Shown here: one piece after another, positions 52,669 through 60,911 of the stretch
Position numbering within the stretch: the stretch's first letter is position 1
Layout: the number at the start of each line of letters is the position of its first letter
Notes under the pieces: model-generated
Databases searched by the model: none
What the model saw: only the letters and a program-made list of their open reading frames with translations
What the model was told of the DNA's origin: nothing
Source: JAJFKB01 sp965230515
GTDB lineage: Bacteria; Pseudomonadota; Gammaproteobacteria; Pseudomonadales; IMCC2047
Reading direction: 5' to 3'
NCBI GenBank assembly: GCA_965230515.1
Contig: OZ246007.1
Span: forward strand, 1,984,001 to 2,048,000
Length of the DNA: 64,000 nt
Translations under genes and position numbers: made by a program

Positions 52669-55038
52669 TTACCTGCCCCAGCGGTAATTGAAGGAAACAC
52701 CCCACCAGCGAGGCTTGCCATAGGCGCTTTCGGTCATGCCAAACCCGCCTTCCAGAGGATTGCCGGACAGATCCAGCGCCATCTGACGATACTCCTCATC
52801 GGTCACGTTGTTGACAAATGCCGACACGTTCCAGTCACCTTCTGGCGAAGTATAGGTCAAACGGACATTGGAGATTGCGAAAGCATCCTCTTCCACCACC
52901 GGAGAGTTCTTAAGCTGGAAGAAATGGTCATCCATATAATTGAAGTCGTACTGCACCGCCAGGAATCCTTCTCCCACCTGCCACTCATAACGCAACATAC
53001 CGTTAAAGGACAGTTCCGGAGTCATGATCATTTCGCGATCAAGCAAAGCGCCACCTGGCGTATTGTAGGCATCCTCTACGTTGGTATCGGTGTAGGCCAT
53101 ACCTAAAAGAATATCCAGTCCGTCAACCGGGGAAGTTTGAAGTTCCAACTCAAAACCCTTGTTCACCGCGTCTGTGTTGAACACAAACAGCGTCAGGCTT
53201 TCCAGGTTAAAGGCTTGATAATCCTTGTAGTCATAGTAGTAGGCCGCACCATTCAAGCGTGCCCGACCATCCCAGAGTTCCGTTTTAAAACCGATCTCGT
53301 AGGCATCCAGTGTCTCCTTGTCGAACGCCATTTCTTCGGGCGTCAGTGCCCCTACAATGTACAAAGTGGCATCCAGGGGCGCATTAAATCCACCGGCCTT
53401 GATGCCCCTGTTGTAACTGACATAAATCAGGGTGTCTTCGCTGGCCCGCCAATCCAGACCGAGCTTCCAGGTAAAGAAATCATCATCAATCTCTGTATTT
53501 GTCGGCCCTTCCAGCAGCGGCAGATCAATGCCAAAAGCACCGAACAGGGTTACAGAACCCTGGTTGGAAAACTGGCCGCCGCCATAGCTCCAGACCGGGT
53601 CACCCAGACCGAACAAGTCCCTTATCGCGACATCGTTTGACGTGGTTGATTCAAACAACGAGTAGTGTTGGTCAAACTGGGTGCTTTTTTCCTCTTTCGA
53701 CCAACGCAAACCGGCGGTCAGGGTCAGCGCTTCCGACAGGTCAAATTCCACCTGACCAAAAACGGCTGTCGATTCGGTTTCCATGCTGAATGGGCTGTCA
53801 AAGCCAAACTCGGAGGGGACTGTACTGTCCTGAAATGCCTCACGCGCAAATCCACCGGCAACACCACCCGTGTACAGGTCCCCCTCATAATTCATGTAAT
53901 AGGCACCCGTTACCCAGCGCATGTTGTCAGTTTCACCACTAAGCCGAAATTCCTGCGAAAACTGCTCCATATCGGATTTTAAGGCGAAATGGAAAAACGG
54001 GTTAGGGCTGGCATCCGAGTCTTCAAGATAGTCCCGCTCTAGCTCGTTGTAGTCCGTGATGCTCACAAACTCCATACCATTACCCAGTTCTGTTCTGAAT
54101 GTGGCTGTATAGCCCTGGGTTTCAACCCTTACGTAGCCATTGGCGTCGTACTCACCCTCATGAATATCACCACCATCCGGGTCGCTATAGGGCCCGGTTC
54201 CGTTAAAACCTCCAAAATCGGACAGGTCACCACCGGCAAAATCTTCACCAAGCCCGTCAGCATTGAGTCTGGATGACGAATGGTCAAAAGGGGCATTGCT
54301 GTTATCCAACTCGCCGGCTCGCGCATTCAGCAACAGCTCTGTGGACTCACTAATGTCAAACAGCAATTGTCCTCGAACGGCCCAGACATCGTTATCGCTT
54401 AAATCTGAGCCAATATTATTTTTTATAAAGCCGTCATGATTGCTTGAGTTAATGGAGAGCCTGCCGGAAATGGTATCGGTCAAACCACCACCGATGGCGC
54501 CCTCCACGTCTACCTGGTCATAATCACCAACAGTCGCTCTGATGTACCCTTCAGCTTCCTGATCCGGTCGCCTGGTGACGTAGTGTACCAGTCCGCCGGT
54601 CGCATTACGTCCAAACAGGGTTCCCTGCGGGCCGCGGAGAATCTCCACCCGCTCAAAATCAAACAGTTGAAATCCCGCGCCGGTAGGCGATGCCACGTAA
54701 ACATCATCCACATAAACGGCAACCGGTGATTCCTGGTTGTCGCCTGAAAAATCATTCTGGGCCACGCCGCGTATATTGATATAAAAAGAGGACGGTCCAT
54801 TTGGCTGGACCAACGTAACACCCGGAGCCTGGGCAACCACGTCATCGGCTGTATCCCATCCCAGTTGATCCATCTGGTCGCCGTTAAACGCCGATACCGC
54901 GATTCCGACGTCCTGCATACTCTGCTCACGCTTCTGCGCAGTTACAACAACCTCTTCCAGCACCGCGGCACTTAATCCGCCAGATAACAAAGCTATTTGA
55001 GTACAAATAGCGATTGCCAGTCCTGTTCTTTTCATCAT
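52669..55038 (-). CDS. TonB-dependent outer-membrane receptor 3
   Basis: The 789-residue receptor has a signal peptide (GLAIAICTQIALLSGGLSAA), TonB box EEVVVTAQKRE, a plug domain with DQLGWDTADDVVAQAPGVTLV, NIRGVAQNDFSGDNQESPVAVYVDDVY and EILRGPQGTLFGRNATGGLV, and a barrel ending WGVSFNYRWGR. GGGGGAG precedes the first ATG. It is transcribed away from the TetR gene; its promoter overlaps a motif shared with the qhp promoter, so it may import the amine used by QHNDH or another member of that regulon. Confidence 0.93.
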   Translation of the reverse strand: MMKRTGLAIAICTQIALLSGGLSAAVLEEVVVTAQKREQSMQDVGIAVSAFNGDQMDQLGWDTADDVVAQAPGVTLVQPNGPSSFYINIRGVAQNDFSGDNQESPVAVYVDDVYVASPTGAGFQLFDFERVEILRGPQGTLFGRNATGGLVHYVTRRPDQEAEGYIRATVGDYDQVDVEGAIGGGLTDTISGRLSINSSNHDGFIKNNIGSDLSDNDVWAVRGQLLFDISESTELLLNARAGELDNSNAPFDHSSSRLNADGLGEDFAGGDLSDFGGFNGTGPYSDPDGGDIHEGEYDANGYVRVETQGYTATFRTELGNGMEFVSITDYNELERDYLEDSDASPNPFFHFALKSDMEQFSQEFRLSGETDNMRWVTGAYYMNYEGDLYTGGVAGGFAREAFQDSTVPSEFGFDSPFSMETESTAVFGQVEFDLSEALTLTAGLRWSKEEKSTQFDQHYSLFESTTSNDVAIRDLFGLGDPVWSYGGGQFSNQGSVTLFGAFGIDLPLLEGPTNTEIDDDFFTWKLGLDWRASEDTLIYVSYNRGIKAGGFNAPLDATLYIVGALTPEEMAFDKETLDAYEIGFKTELWDGRARLNGAAYYYDYKDYQAFNLESLTLFVFNTDAVNKGFELELQTSPVDGLDILLGMAYTDTNVEDAYNTPGGALLDREMIMTPELSFNGMLRYEWQVGEGFLAVQYDFNYMDDHFFQLKNSPVVEEDAFAISNVRLTYTSPEGDWNVSAFVNNVTDEEYRQMALDLSGNPLEGGFGMTESAYGKPRWWGVSFNYRWGR

Positions 55039-55064
55039 TGTGATACTCCCCCTTGCTTCTGATT

Positions 55065-55094
55065 TTGATACTTCTAGATTTAATTATTTGTCAA
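55065..55094 (-). promoter_or_regulatory. Promoter of TonB receptor 3
   Basis: On the minus strand TTGACA (55094-55089), an 18-base spacer and TATCAA (55070-55065) lie just upstream of the receptor ribosome site. The -35 lies inside one copy of the GTCAACC motif. Confidence 0.6.
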
Positions 55095-55186
55095 CCGTAC
55101 TATATTATATTTTATAGGTCAACTGAAATATTTTATTGTGCTGGCATCTCGAAGCTACTGAATTAATGGTCAACCGGACTGTAATT
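55089..55186 (+). promoter_or_regulatory. GGTCAAC motif cluster, putative TetR operators
   Basis: Three copies lie in one direction: TGTCAACCGTACTATA (55089-55104), GGTCAACTGAAATA (55118-55131) and GGTCAACCGGACTGTAATT (55168-55186). Two related copies flank the qhp promoter. They are the best candidates for binding sites of the adjacent TetR protein. Confidence 0.5.
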
Positions 55187-55255
55187 GTCACTCACCCATA
55201 CCATTTTTAAATCAACCCCGTTACAATCTTCCAACTTTCAGATTGGTACAGCATA

Positions 55256-55894
55256 GTGGCAAAAACAAATCCCCCGAAAAAACCAAGAAGCGGCATCTAT
55301 TCCAAAGGACAGAATCGCGTTTCTACAATCATCGCTGCTGCGGAAAACATTCTTATCGAAGAGGGCTATCACAATTTTTCCCTGCGAAAAGTGGCAGCAG
55401 CGGCGGGGATTAAGCTTGGCAACCTGCAGTATTACTTTCCCACCAAAGACGAATTGGTGAAAGCAATGCTGAATCAGGTAATTGAGGTATACCTGAAGAG
55501 TTTCGAGAAGCTCCGCGCAAGTGCCGGAGATAACCCGAAAGAGCAGTTCACGATATTGATCCGGCATATTATTACGGATCTGAATAATAAAAATACCACC
55601 GTATTCTTCCCTGAAGTCTGGTCACTATCCAATCATGAAGAGCATGTCACCGAATACATGGACGCCATGTACGGGCAGTATCGGGCCATTCTTGAAGAGG
55701 TCATTGCGCTGATAAATCCGGCGCTTTCCGAAAAGCAGGTCAAGCGGATCGCGCTGTTTATCTCCTCATCCATAGAGGGTCATACCATCTTTATCGGTTT
55801 TGAAAAGCCCTGGCAAAAAGAGACTGATCATATTATCAGCATGGCTACGCAGAGTTTTCTGTGGTTGATCGAACAGGGTGAAATTCCGTCGTAG
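55256..55894 (+). CDS. TetR-family transcriptional regulator
   Basis: The 212-residue regulator has an N-terminal HTH (VSTIIAAAENILIEEGYHNFSLRKVAAAAGIKLGNLQYYFPTKDELVKAML, residues ~22-72) and a helical ligand domain to the C-terminus. Start GTG at 55256 has no obvious ribosome site. It sits between the divergent TonB receptor 3 and the qhp operon, and shared motifs lie at both promoters. The role inferred is repressor of both, released by an amine or its product. The stop codon is part of a small hairpin (55892-55912). Confidence 0.88.
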   Translation: MAKTNPPKKPRSGIYSKGQNRVSTIIAAAENILIEEGYHNFSLRKVAAAAGIKLGNLQYYFPTKDELVKAMLNQVIEVYLKSFEKLRASAGDNPKEQFTILIRHIITDLNNKNTTVFFPEVWSLSNHEEHVTEYMDAMYGQYRAILEEVIALINPALSEKQVKRIALFISSSIEGHTIFIGFEKPWQKETDHIISMATQSFLWLIEQGEIPS

Positions 55895-56181
55895 CACTAT
55901 TCATGAGTGCTAAAGTCTCCCCGACAGTCTGATAATTCAGATCCTCGCAATACTGATTTTGCCAATATCAGTTTAGATTAGCACGATCGCTTTGAAGCGC
56001 GGCTTTCGGGGCAACCCTGATACAGCGGTTAACCATACCGCTGCAGGCACTCACCCCCTTAGTCCATCGATGCATGATGTGCATCTGCATCAATTCTGGG
56101 CATCCCTGAAATTACCTGGCATGGATTGCATATCCCGGAAGTTGTTCAGCAACACGCAAAAACAGAGCGACTGAGTTTTGT
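55895..56181. other. Non-coding part of the qhpA upstream region
   Basis: The TetR stop falls in a seven-pair hairpin TAGCACT/AGTGCTA (55892-55912) without a T-run. A perfect inverted repeat CAGCGGT (56023-56029) / ACCGCTG (56037-56043) lies about 140 bases upstream of the qhp -35 and may bind an activator. Nothing else was found. Confidence 0.5.
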
Positions 56182-56229
56182 TTGACTAATTAGGTCGACT
56201 GTAATATATTTGGGTCATTCGTACTATTT
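56182..56229 (+). promoter_or_regulatory. qhp operon promoter with overlapping TetR-type motifs
   Basis: TTGACT (56182-56187), a 17-base spacer and TATATT (56205-56210) form a good sigma-70 promoter, placing the start of transcription near 56217. GGTCGACTGTAATATA (56193-56208) covers spacer and -10, and GGTCATTCGTACTATTTT (56212-56229) covers the start site. This is the geometry of a repressor-controlled promoter. Confidence 0.65.
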
Positions 56230-56281
56230 TGAACCACGCCAACTTACGATAGAACAACCAGAACGACCGGAGGTTATTCCT

Positions 56282-57898
56282 TTGCGCAATCATTTTTCTC
56301 TCTCATTAATTAATGGCCTGATTCTGGCTGCACTATCAGGCTTCGCTTTTTCAACGCAGGCTGGCTCGCCGGAGCAGATCATCCGCAATAACTGTGTCGG
56401 CTGCCATGTTCCCGAGAGTGACGACAGCTTCAGCCGAATCAGCTATCAGCGGCGCACGCCTGAAGGCTGGGAAATGACCATTGCCCGAATGCAGTTGATG
56501 CATCATGTTCGTATCAGCGACCAGGAGATACCCATCACTGACGAAGTGATCCACAAGCTGGTTAAATACTTTGCTGACCGCCAGGGCCTCGCGCCTTCAG
56601 AGACCGAGGGTTATCGCTACATTCTCGAGCGACGCCTCAATGTGGTTGAGCAACACGATGATGAGGAATTTGCAGTGATGTGTGCACGTTGCCACTCGGG
56701 TGCCCGTGTCGCGTTACAGCGCAGAACAGAAAAGGAGTGGGAGCATCTGGTGCACTTTCATCTGGGTCAGTTCCCCACCTCGGAATACTCCGCAGGTGGC
56801 CGGGACAGAAACTGGCTGGAAGTTGCGCTCAACAACACCGTCCCCTATTTGACTAAGCACTATCCTCTCGATACCGAGGCCTGGGACAAGTGGCAGAATC
56901 AGGCGAAACCCGAGCTACAGGGCCGCTGGCGCCTGATCGGCAATCAGCCAGGGAAAGGCGACTTTGAGGGCATCATGACGGTTACGGAAGATCAGCAGGA
57001 TACGTTTAATCTGACCTTCAAAGGTCGTTATCAGAATGGTGAACTGATGGAGGGCGCTGGAGCTGCCGTGGTATACACCGGATTCGAATGGCGGGCGTCC
57101 ATCAGTATTGGTGACCAGACCTACAATCAGGTGATGGCCGCAACTGAAAGCGGCGAACAGTTGAAGGGGCGTATGTTCCTGCGCGACCATGAGGAGATCG
57201 GTGTTCAGTTGCATGGCGTAAAAATGAGCGAAAAGCCGGTTTTAATGGCCGCATTCCCCGGCCATATCAAAGCCGGCACCCGCAGCCGAATAACCCTGAT
57301 CGGCACTGCTTTAAGCGGAGAGATCCAGCTCGGGCAATGCCTGAAAGTGGAACGGGTAATCAGTCTCGGCAGTGAAGAGATACAGCTCGATGTTACCGCA
57401 CCAGAGGATTGTGATCCGGGCAAGCGCAGCCTTCAGGTCGGCAATTCAGAATTAGCGGACGGTCTGGTTGTCTACGACCGGATTTCGAATATCGCAGTGA
57501 ATCCCCCCTACGCCGTTGCCAGAGTGGGCGAAAACGGCGGAGCTACGCGCAAGACCTTTGCCGCATTTCAGGCACTGGCTCTTGGACCAGGACCCGATGG
57601 CCAGGCAGGTACCGAGGATGACCTGCGCATTGGGTACATGCCCGCAGAATGGTCCGTCGCGCCCTTTGATGCCAAAGCGGAGCAGGATCAGGATGTGCGT
57701 TTTGCCGGCCGGATCGATAAAAACACCGGCGTATTTACCCCGGCGTTGGCCGGTCCCAATCCAAAACGCAAGTACAGCACCAATAATGCCGGCAATCTGG
57801 CAGTCATCGCCAAAATAAAAACGGGTGATTCTTCGCTAGAGGGACAGGGCCATCTGCTGGTCACTGTGCAGCGCTGGAACAACCCGCCCATAAGGTAA
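56282..57898 (+). CDS. qhpA: Quinohemoprotein amine dehydrogenase alpha subunit (diheme cytochrome c)
   Basis: The 538-residue periplasmic subunit carries electrons from the quinone cofactor to cytochrome c or azurin. From the TTG start it has a signal peptide (LSLINGLILAALSGFAFSTQAG). Two c-type heme sites follow: CVGCH (C38, C41, H42) and CARCH (C134, C137, H138). Beta-sandwich domains extend to the end (WRLIGNQPGKGDFEGIMTV..., GENGGATRKTFAAFQALALGPGPDGQAGTEDDLRIGY). TTG at 56282 is chosen because CGGAGG lies eight bases before it and the qhp promoter overlaps any longer reading. The gene order matches known qhpADCBFEG operons. Confidence 0.93.
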   Translation: MRNHFSLSLINGLILAALSGFAFSTQAGSPEQIIRNNCVGCHVPESDDSFSRISYQRRTPEGWEMTIARMQLMHHVRISDQEIPITDEVIHKLVKYFADRQGLAPSETEGYRYILERRLNVVEQHDDEEFAVMCARCHSGARVALQRRTEKEWEHLVHFHLGQFPTSEYSAGGRDRNWLEVALNNTVPYLTKHYPLDTEAWDKWQNQAKPELQGRWRLIGNQPGKGDFEGIMTVTEDQQDTFNLTFKGRYQNGELMEGAGAAVVYTGFEWRASISIGDQTYNQVMAATESGEQLKGRMFLRDHEEIGVQLHGVKMSEKPVLMAAFPGHIKAGTRSRITLIGTALSGEIQLGQCLKVERVISLGSEEIQLDVTAPEDCDPGKRSLQVGNSELADGLVVYDRISNIAVNPPYAVARVGENGGATRKTFAAFQALALGPGPDGQAGTEDDLRIGYMPAEWSVAPFDAKAEQDQDVRFAGRIDKNTGVFTPALAGPNPKRKYSTNNAGNLAVIAKIKTGDSSLEGQGHLLVTVQRWNNPPIR

Positions 57899-57904
57899 CT
57901 GACT

Positions 57905-59353
57905 ATGGCCATATATGCAGAGGATCGCCTCAGTCTGGTCGAAGGAAATATCCACCAGTTGCAGGTAGACCGGAAACACATGCTGTTTCATATTCCGAGT
58001 AGCAGCTTATTTGCGATCGATGAACTGAGCGTGCAACTGCTCGACCTGGTAAAGGGTCGCACTGACTGCTCCCAAAATGATCTCATTGCAGCGCTGCACC
58101 CCCGTTTCAACCACCAGGATATCAACGAGGCGCTGTGCGAACTTCAAAGCCTGGAAGTCATTACCAGCCCACACCCGCTGACACCGGAAATTCCCCCGCT
58201 CAGCTTGACTAACTTTCCGTTGACGACCCTGGTTCTTAATGTGAATACCGGGTGCAACCTCAGCTGCACCTACTGTTATAAAGAGGATCTGACATCGCCA
58301 GCCGATGGCAAAAAGATGGATTTTTCGACCGCGCAGCAATCTATTGAAATGCTACTGAAAGAATCACCCGACCAGGCGCGTTATAACCTGGTGTTTTTTG
58401 GTGGCGAGCCACTTTCAAATCTACCGTTGATCAAACAGGTGGTGGCCTTTGCTGAGCAGCGTTTTTTGGAACTGGGCAAGAAGGTTGATTTCTCACTCAC
58501 CACCAATGCCACACTCCTCAAGGACGATACCATCACCTACCTCAACCAGCATCGTTTTGGTATCGCGGTGAGCATGGACGGGCCCAGCGCTTACCATGAT
58601 CGCAATCGCATTACCGTGGGCGGACAGGGTACTTATGCCGTGGTTGCCGACAAAGTGAAGCGGCTATTGGCGCAATATGACTCTCGCCCGGTAGGTGCCC
58701 GCGTCACGCTGACACGCGGTGTCACGGATATCCTGGGCATTTGGGATCACCTGTTTAATGATCTGGGTTTTCATGAGGTCGGCTTCGCACCCGTCACCTC
58801 CGGAGATATCGCCTCCTATAATCTTACCGAGCAGGAACTGGAGCAGGTGTTTTCTGATATGAAAAAACTTGGCCTTCAATACCAGAAAGCGGCATTGGAG
58901 AGTAAAAATATCGGTTTTTCTAATATGCACCAGCTAATAACCGATATCTATGAAGGAACTAAAAAGGCGTTACCCTGCGGTGCCGGTGCCGGAATGGTAG
59001 CAATCGATAACGAGGGTGGCGTTAACCTCTGCCACCGTTTTACCGGCTCCGATATGCCGCTTTTTGGCAATGTAGCGCAGGGCCTTGAGCACGCTCAGCT
59101 GTCCCGTTTTCTGGAGCAACGTATGGATCGCAGCGACACGGGCTGTAACAGCTGCCGCATTCGCAATCTCTGTTCCGGGGGTTGTTACCACGAAAGTTAC
59201 GCCCGCTATAACGATCCGACCAGACCGACTTACCACTACTGCGATCTGCTCAGGGACTGGGTGGATTTCGGCATCCAGGTCTATAGCACCATCCTGGCAG
59301 GTAACCCGAACTTTTTTGAACAACATATTTCACCCCGAAGGGCACTCTCATGA
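57905..59353 (+). CDS. qhpD: QHNDH maturase QhpD, radical SAM SPASM protein
   Basis: The 482-residue cytoplasmic enzyme forms the intra-peptide thioether bonds of the gamma subunit. Residues ~10-90 look like a PqqD-type peptide-recognition domain. The radical-SAM cluster motif is CNLSCTYCYKED (C117, C121, C124), followed by FFGGEPL and MDGPSAYHDRNR. The C-terminal SPASM region has CGAGAGMVAIDNEGGVNLCH and CNSCRIRNLCSGGCYHESY...YHYCDLL for auxiliary Fe-S clusters. It starts six bases after qhpA and overlaps qhpC by four. Confidence 0.95.
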   Translation: MAIYAEDRLSLVEGNIHQLQVDRKHMLFHIPSSSLFAIDELSVQLLDLVKGRTDCSQNDLIAALHPRFNHQDINEALCELQSLEVITSPHPLTPEIPPLSLTNFPLTTLVLNVNTGCNLSCTYCYKEDLTSPADGKKMDFSTAQQSIEMLLKESPDQARYNLVFFGGEPLSNLPLIKQVVAFAEQRFLELGKKVDFSLTTNATLLKDDTITYLNQHRFGIAVSMDGPSAYHDRNRITVGGQGTYAVVADKVKRLLAQYDSRPVGARVTLTRGVTDILGIWDHLFNDLGFHEVGFAPVTSGDIASYNLTEQELEQVFSDMKKLGLQYQKAALESKNIGFSNMHQLITDIYEGTKKALPCGAGAGMVAIDNEGGVNLCHRFTGSDMPLFGNVAQGLEHAQLSRFLEQRMDRSDTGCNSCRIRNLCSGGCYHESYARYNDPTRPTYHYCDLLRDWVDFGIQVYSTILAGNPNFFEQHISPRRALS

Positions 59354-59676
59354 AACACTTAAAACCTCTGAACAAAAAGGCCGAACACCTGGAACAGGCT
59401 GTTGAAAATGATCAGCTCGAAGAGGTTGTCGGCATGCAAAACGTGGCAGGCTGCACCGCAACCACTGACCCCGGATGGGAGGTGGACATGTTTGGCAGTG
59501 TGGCCGGACTCTGCCAGCCGATGGAAGCAGACCTTTACGGGTGTGCTGATCCCTGCTGGTGGCCTGCGCAGGTACCCGACCTGATGAACACCTATCCGGA
59601 TTGGGATAAAAACGCGCAATCGGCTGGTAGCGACTGGCGTAACCTCAATACCGTCTTTCCTAAAGAAAACAAATAA
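59350..59676 (+). CDS. qhpC: QHNDH gamma subunit, CTQ cofactor precursor peptide
   Basis: The 108-residue precursor has a 28-residue leader (MKHLKPLNKKAEHLEQAVEN...VVG) removed by QhpE. Counting the mature chain from Met29, all known cross-link residues fall on their established positions. Cys7-Glu16, Cys27-Asp33 and Cys41-Asp49 are the thioethers, and Cys37-Trp43 forms cysteine tryptophylquinone, with Asp33 also the catalytic base. In precursor numbers these are C35/E44, C55/D61, C69/D77 and C65/W71. It is therefore a complete, functional-looking small subunit. It overlaps qhpD by four bases. Confidence 0.96.
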   Translation: MKHLKPLNKKAEHLEQAVENDQLEEVVGMQNVAGCTATTDPGWEVDMFGSVAGLCQPMEADLYGCADPCWWPAQVPDLMNTYPDWDKNAQSAGSDWRNLNTVFPKENK

Positions 59677-59691
59677 TTCACGGGTACATTG

Positions 59692-60822
59692 ATGATGACA
59701 AAGTTCAGCCTTCACAAATTCGGGTTAACAGTTTTTTCGCTGTTTTTGCTGGCGCTCACCGCCTGCTCGTCGATCAAACCCTCCAGCGAACCGCTTCACA
59801 AGGATTTTATGGTTGTCGTTAACCGACCGAATCTCCTGCATCTGATCGATCTGTCCAATAATCAGATAGTTAAAAGCTGCCCACTGCCCGGCACTTCTGC
59901 ACCGGGCACGCTGGTCATGAGCCCGGACAACCGTATCGCTTATGTACTGGCAGACCACTTTTCCAATATTTACGGAATTAAGCTAGATGATTGCTCGCTG
60001 GTTTTCTCTGCCTTTCAGTCCTACGCCAATATCAGGGTGAAGTCACTCGCGTCGATTGCCATCAGCCCGGACGGAAAAGAGATATACACTCATCAGAACC
60101 CGACTCGACTGCTTAGCGACCACTTTGAAGTAATGGATACCCGGGTGGCTGTCTATAACACTGCGGATGGTCTCAATGCCCAACCAGCCAGAACTCTGCC
60201 TGCGCCACGCCAGGTCACCATTATGGCAACTGACCAGCAGGGTACGCTTTACCTCGGAGCACCGGATATCTATGCCATGAACCCCCAGACAGGTGATACG
60301 CGAGTCGTCATTAAAAGCCGCAGCCTGGAAGATTCCCGATACAGTCAGCGTGACTCGCTCACCGTATGGCCGATTGGCTCTGTTTCAAACGAGTTCATTC
60401 GCATGTATTCAACTGCCAGGTACCAGGATGATAACCAAAATCCCGATACCGCCGAGTGGCTTTGGGGTTATGAGCGAATTGACCTCAGCAATGGTGAGGT
60501 AGAATCCCGTGAATTCGGGCCTCTTGAAGTGGTGCTATTCACTGGCATGACACGGCCCGGCGACAAAAACCAGATGTACGCAGTGCTCACACAACTGAAA
60601 AAATTTGATGTCGCCAAACAGCAGGAGCTGATGTCCGTGGATCTGGACCACACCTACTATTGCATCAATTTTTCTACCGACGGACGCAAAATTTACCTTG
60701 CCGGAACCTTTAATGATATTGCTATCTACGATGCGGACACGCTGGAGAAACTGGGCAACATCCAGCTTCCCGGCGGCGATATGTCGATGTCCACACCGCA
60801 GATATTTTCCCGAAAAATATAG
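59692..60822 (+). CDS. qhpB: QHNDH beta subunit (seven-bladed propeller), probable lipoprotein
   Basis: The ~376-residue subunit consists of YVTN/WD-like blades (VVVNRPNLLHLIDLSNNQIVKSCPLPG, LVMSPDNRIAYVLADHFSNIYGI, AISPDGKEIYTHQ, FSTDGRKIYLAGTFNDIAIYDADTLEKLG) that cradle the gamma subunit. The signal peptide FGLTVFSLFLLALTACSS contains a lipobox LTAC, so the mature protein may be lipid-anchored; the +2 Ser predicts the outer membrane. ATG at 59692 or 59695 is the start. It follows qhpC by 15 bases. Confidence 0.92.
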   Translation: MMTKFSLHKFGLTVFSLFLLALTACSSIKPSSEPLHKDFMVVVNRPNLLHLIDLSNNQIVKSCPLPGTSAPGTLVMSPDNRIAYVLADHFSNIYGIKLDDCSLVFSAFQSYANIRVKSLASIAISPDGKEIYTHQNPTRLLSDHFEVMDTRVAVYNTADGLNAQPARTLPAPRQVTIMATDQQGTLYLGAPDIYAMNPQTGDTRVVIKSRSLEDSRYSQRDSLTVWPIGSVSNEFIRMYSTARYQDDNQNPDTAEWLWGYERIDLSNGEVESREFGPLEVVLFTGMTRPGDKNQMYAVLTQLKKFDVAKQQELMSVDLDHTYYCINFSTDGRKIYLAGTFNDIAIYDADTLEKLGNIQLPGGDMSMSTPQIFSRKI

Positions 60823-60827
60823 GTATT

Positions 60828-60858
60828 GCTGCACGCCACCAGCCGGGGCGTGCGCAGC
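60828..60858 (+). other. Hairpin between qhpB and qhpF
   Basis: GCTGCACGCC (60828-60837) pairs with GGCGTGCGCAGC (60847-60858) with a two-base bulge and an eight-base loop, beginning six bases past the qhpB stop. It has no T-run. It may stabilise the qhpADCB message or reduce read-through into the maturation genes. Confidence 0.45.
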
Positions 60859-60911
60859 TTTACTCCCAATAGCCAACAAATAAAGAGGCCAGAATAACAC
60901 TGGGAATCCAA

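Noticed and set aside
55992..56174. A 60-codon plus-strand frame between tetR and qhpA
   Set aside because: It has no ribosome site or homology and overlaps an inverted repeat just upstream of the qhp promoter; probably chance.
56210..56281. A longer QhpA beginning 24 codons upstream
   Set aside because: It would start inside the qhp -10 box and put charged residues before the signal peptide. The TTG at 56282 has a CGGAGG ribosome site.
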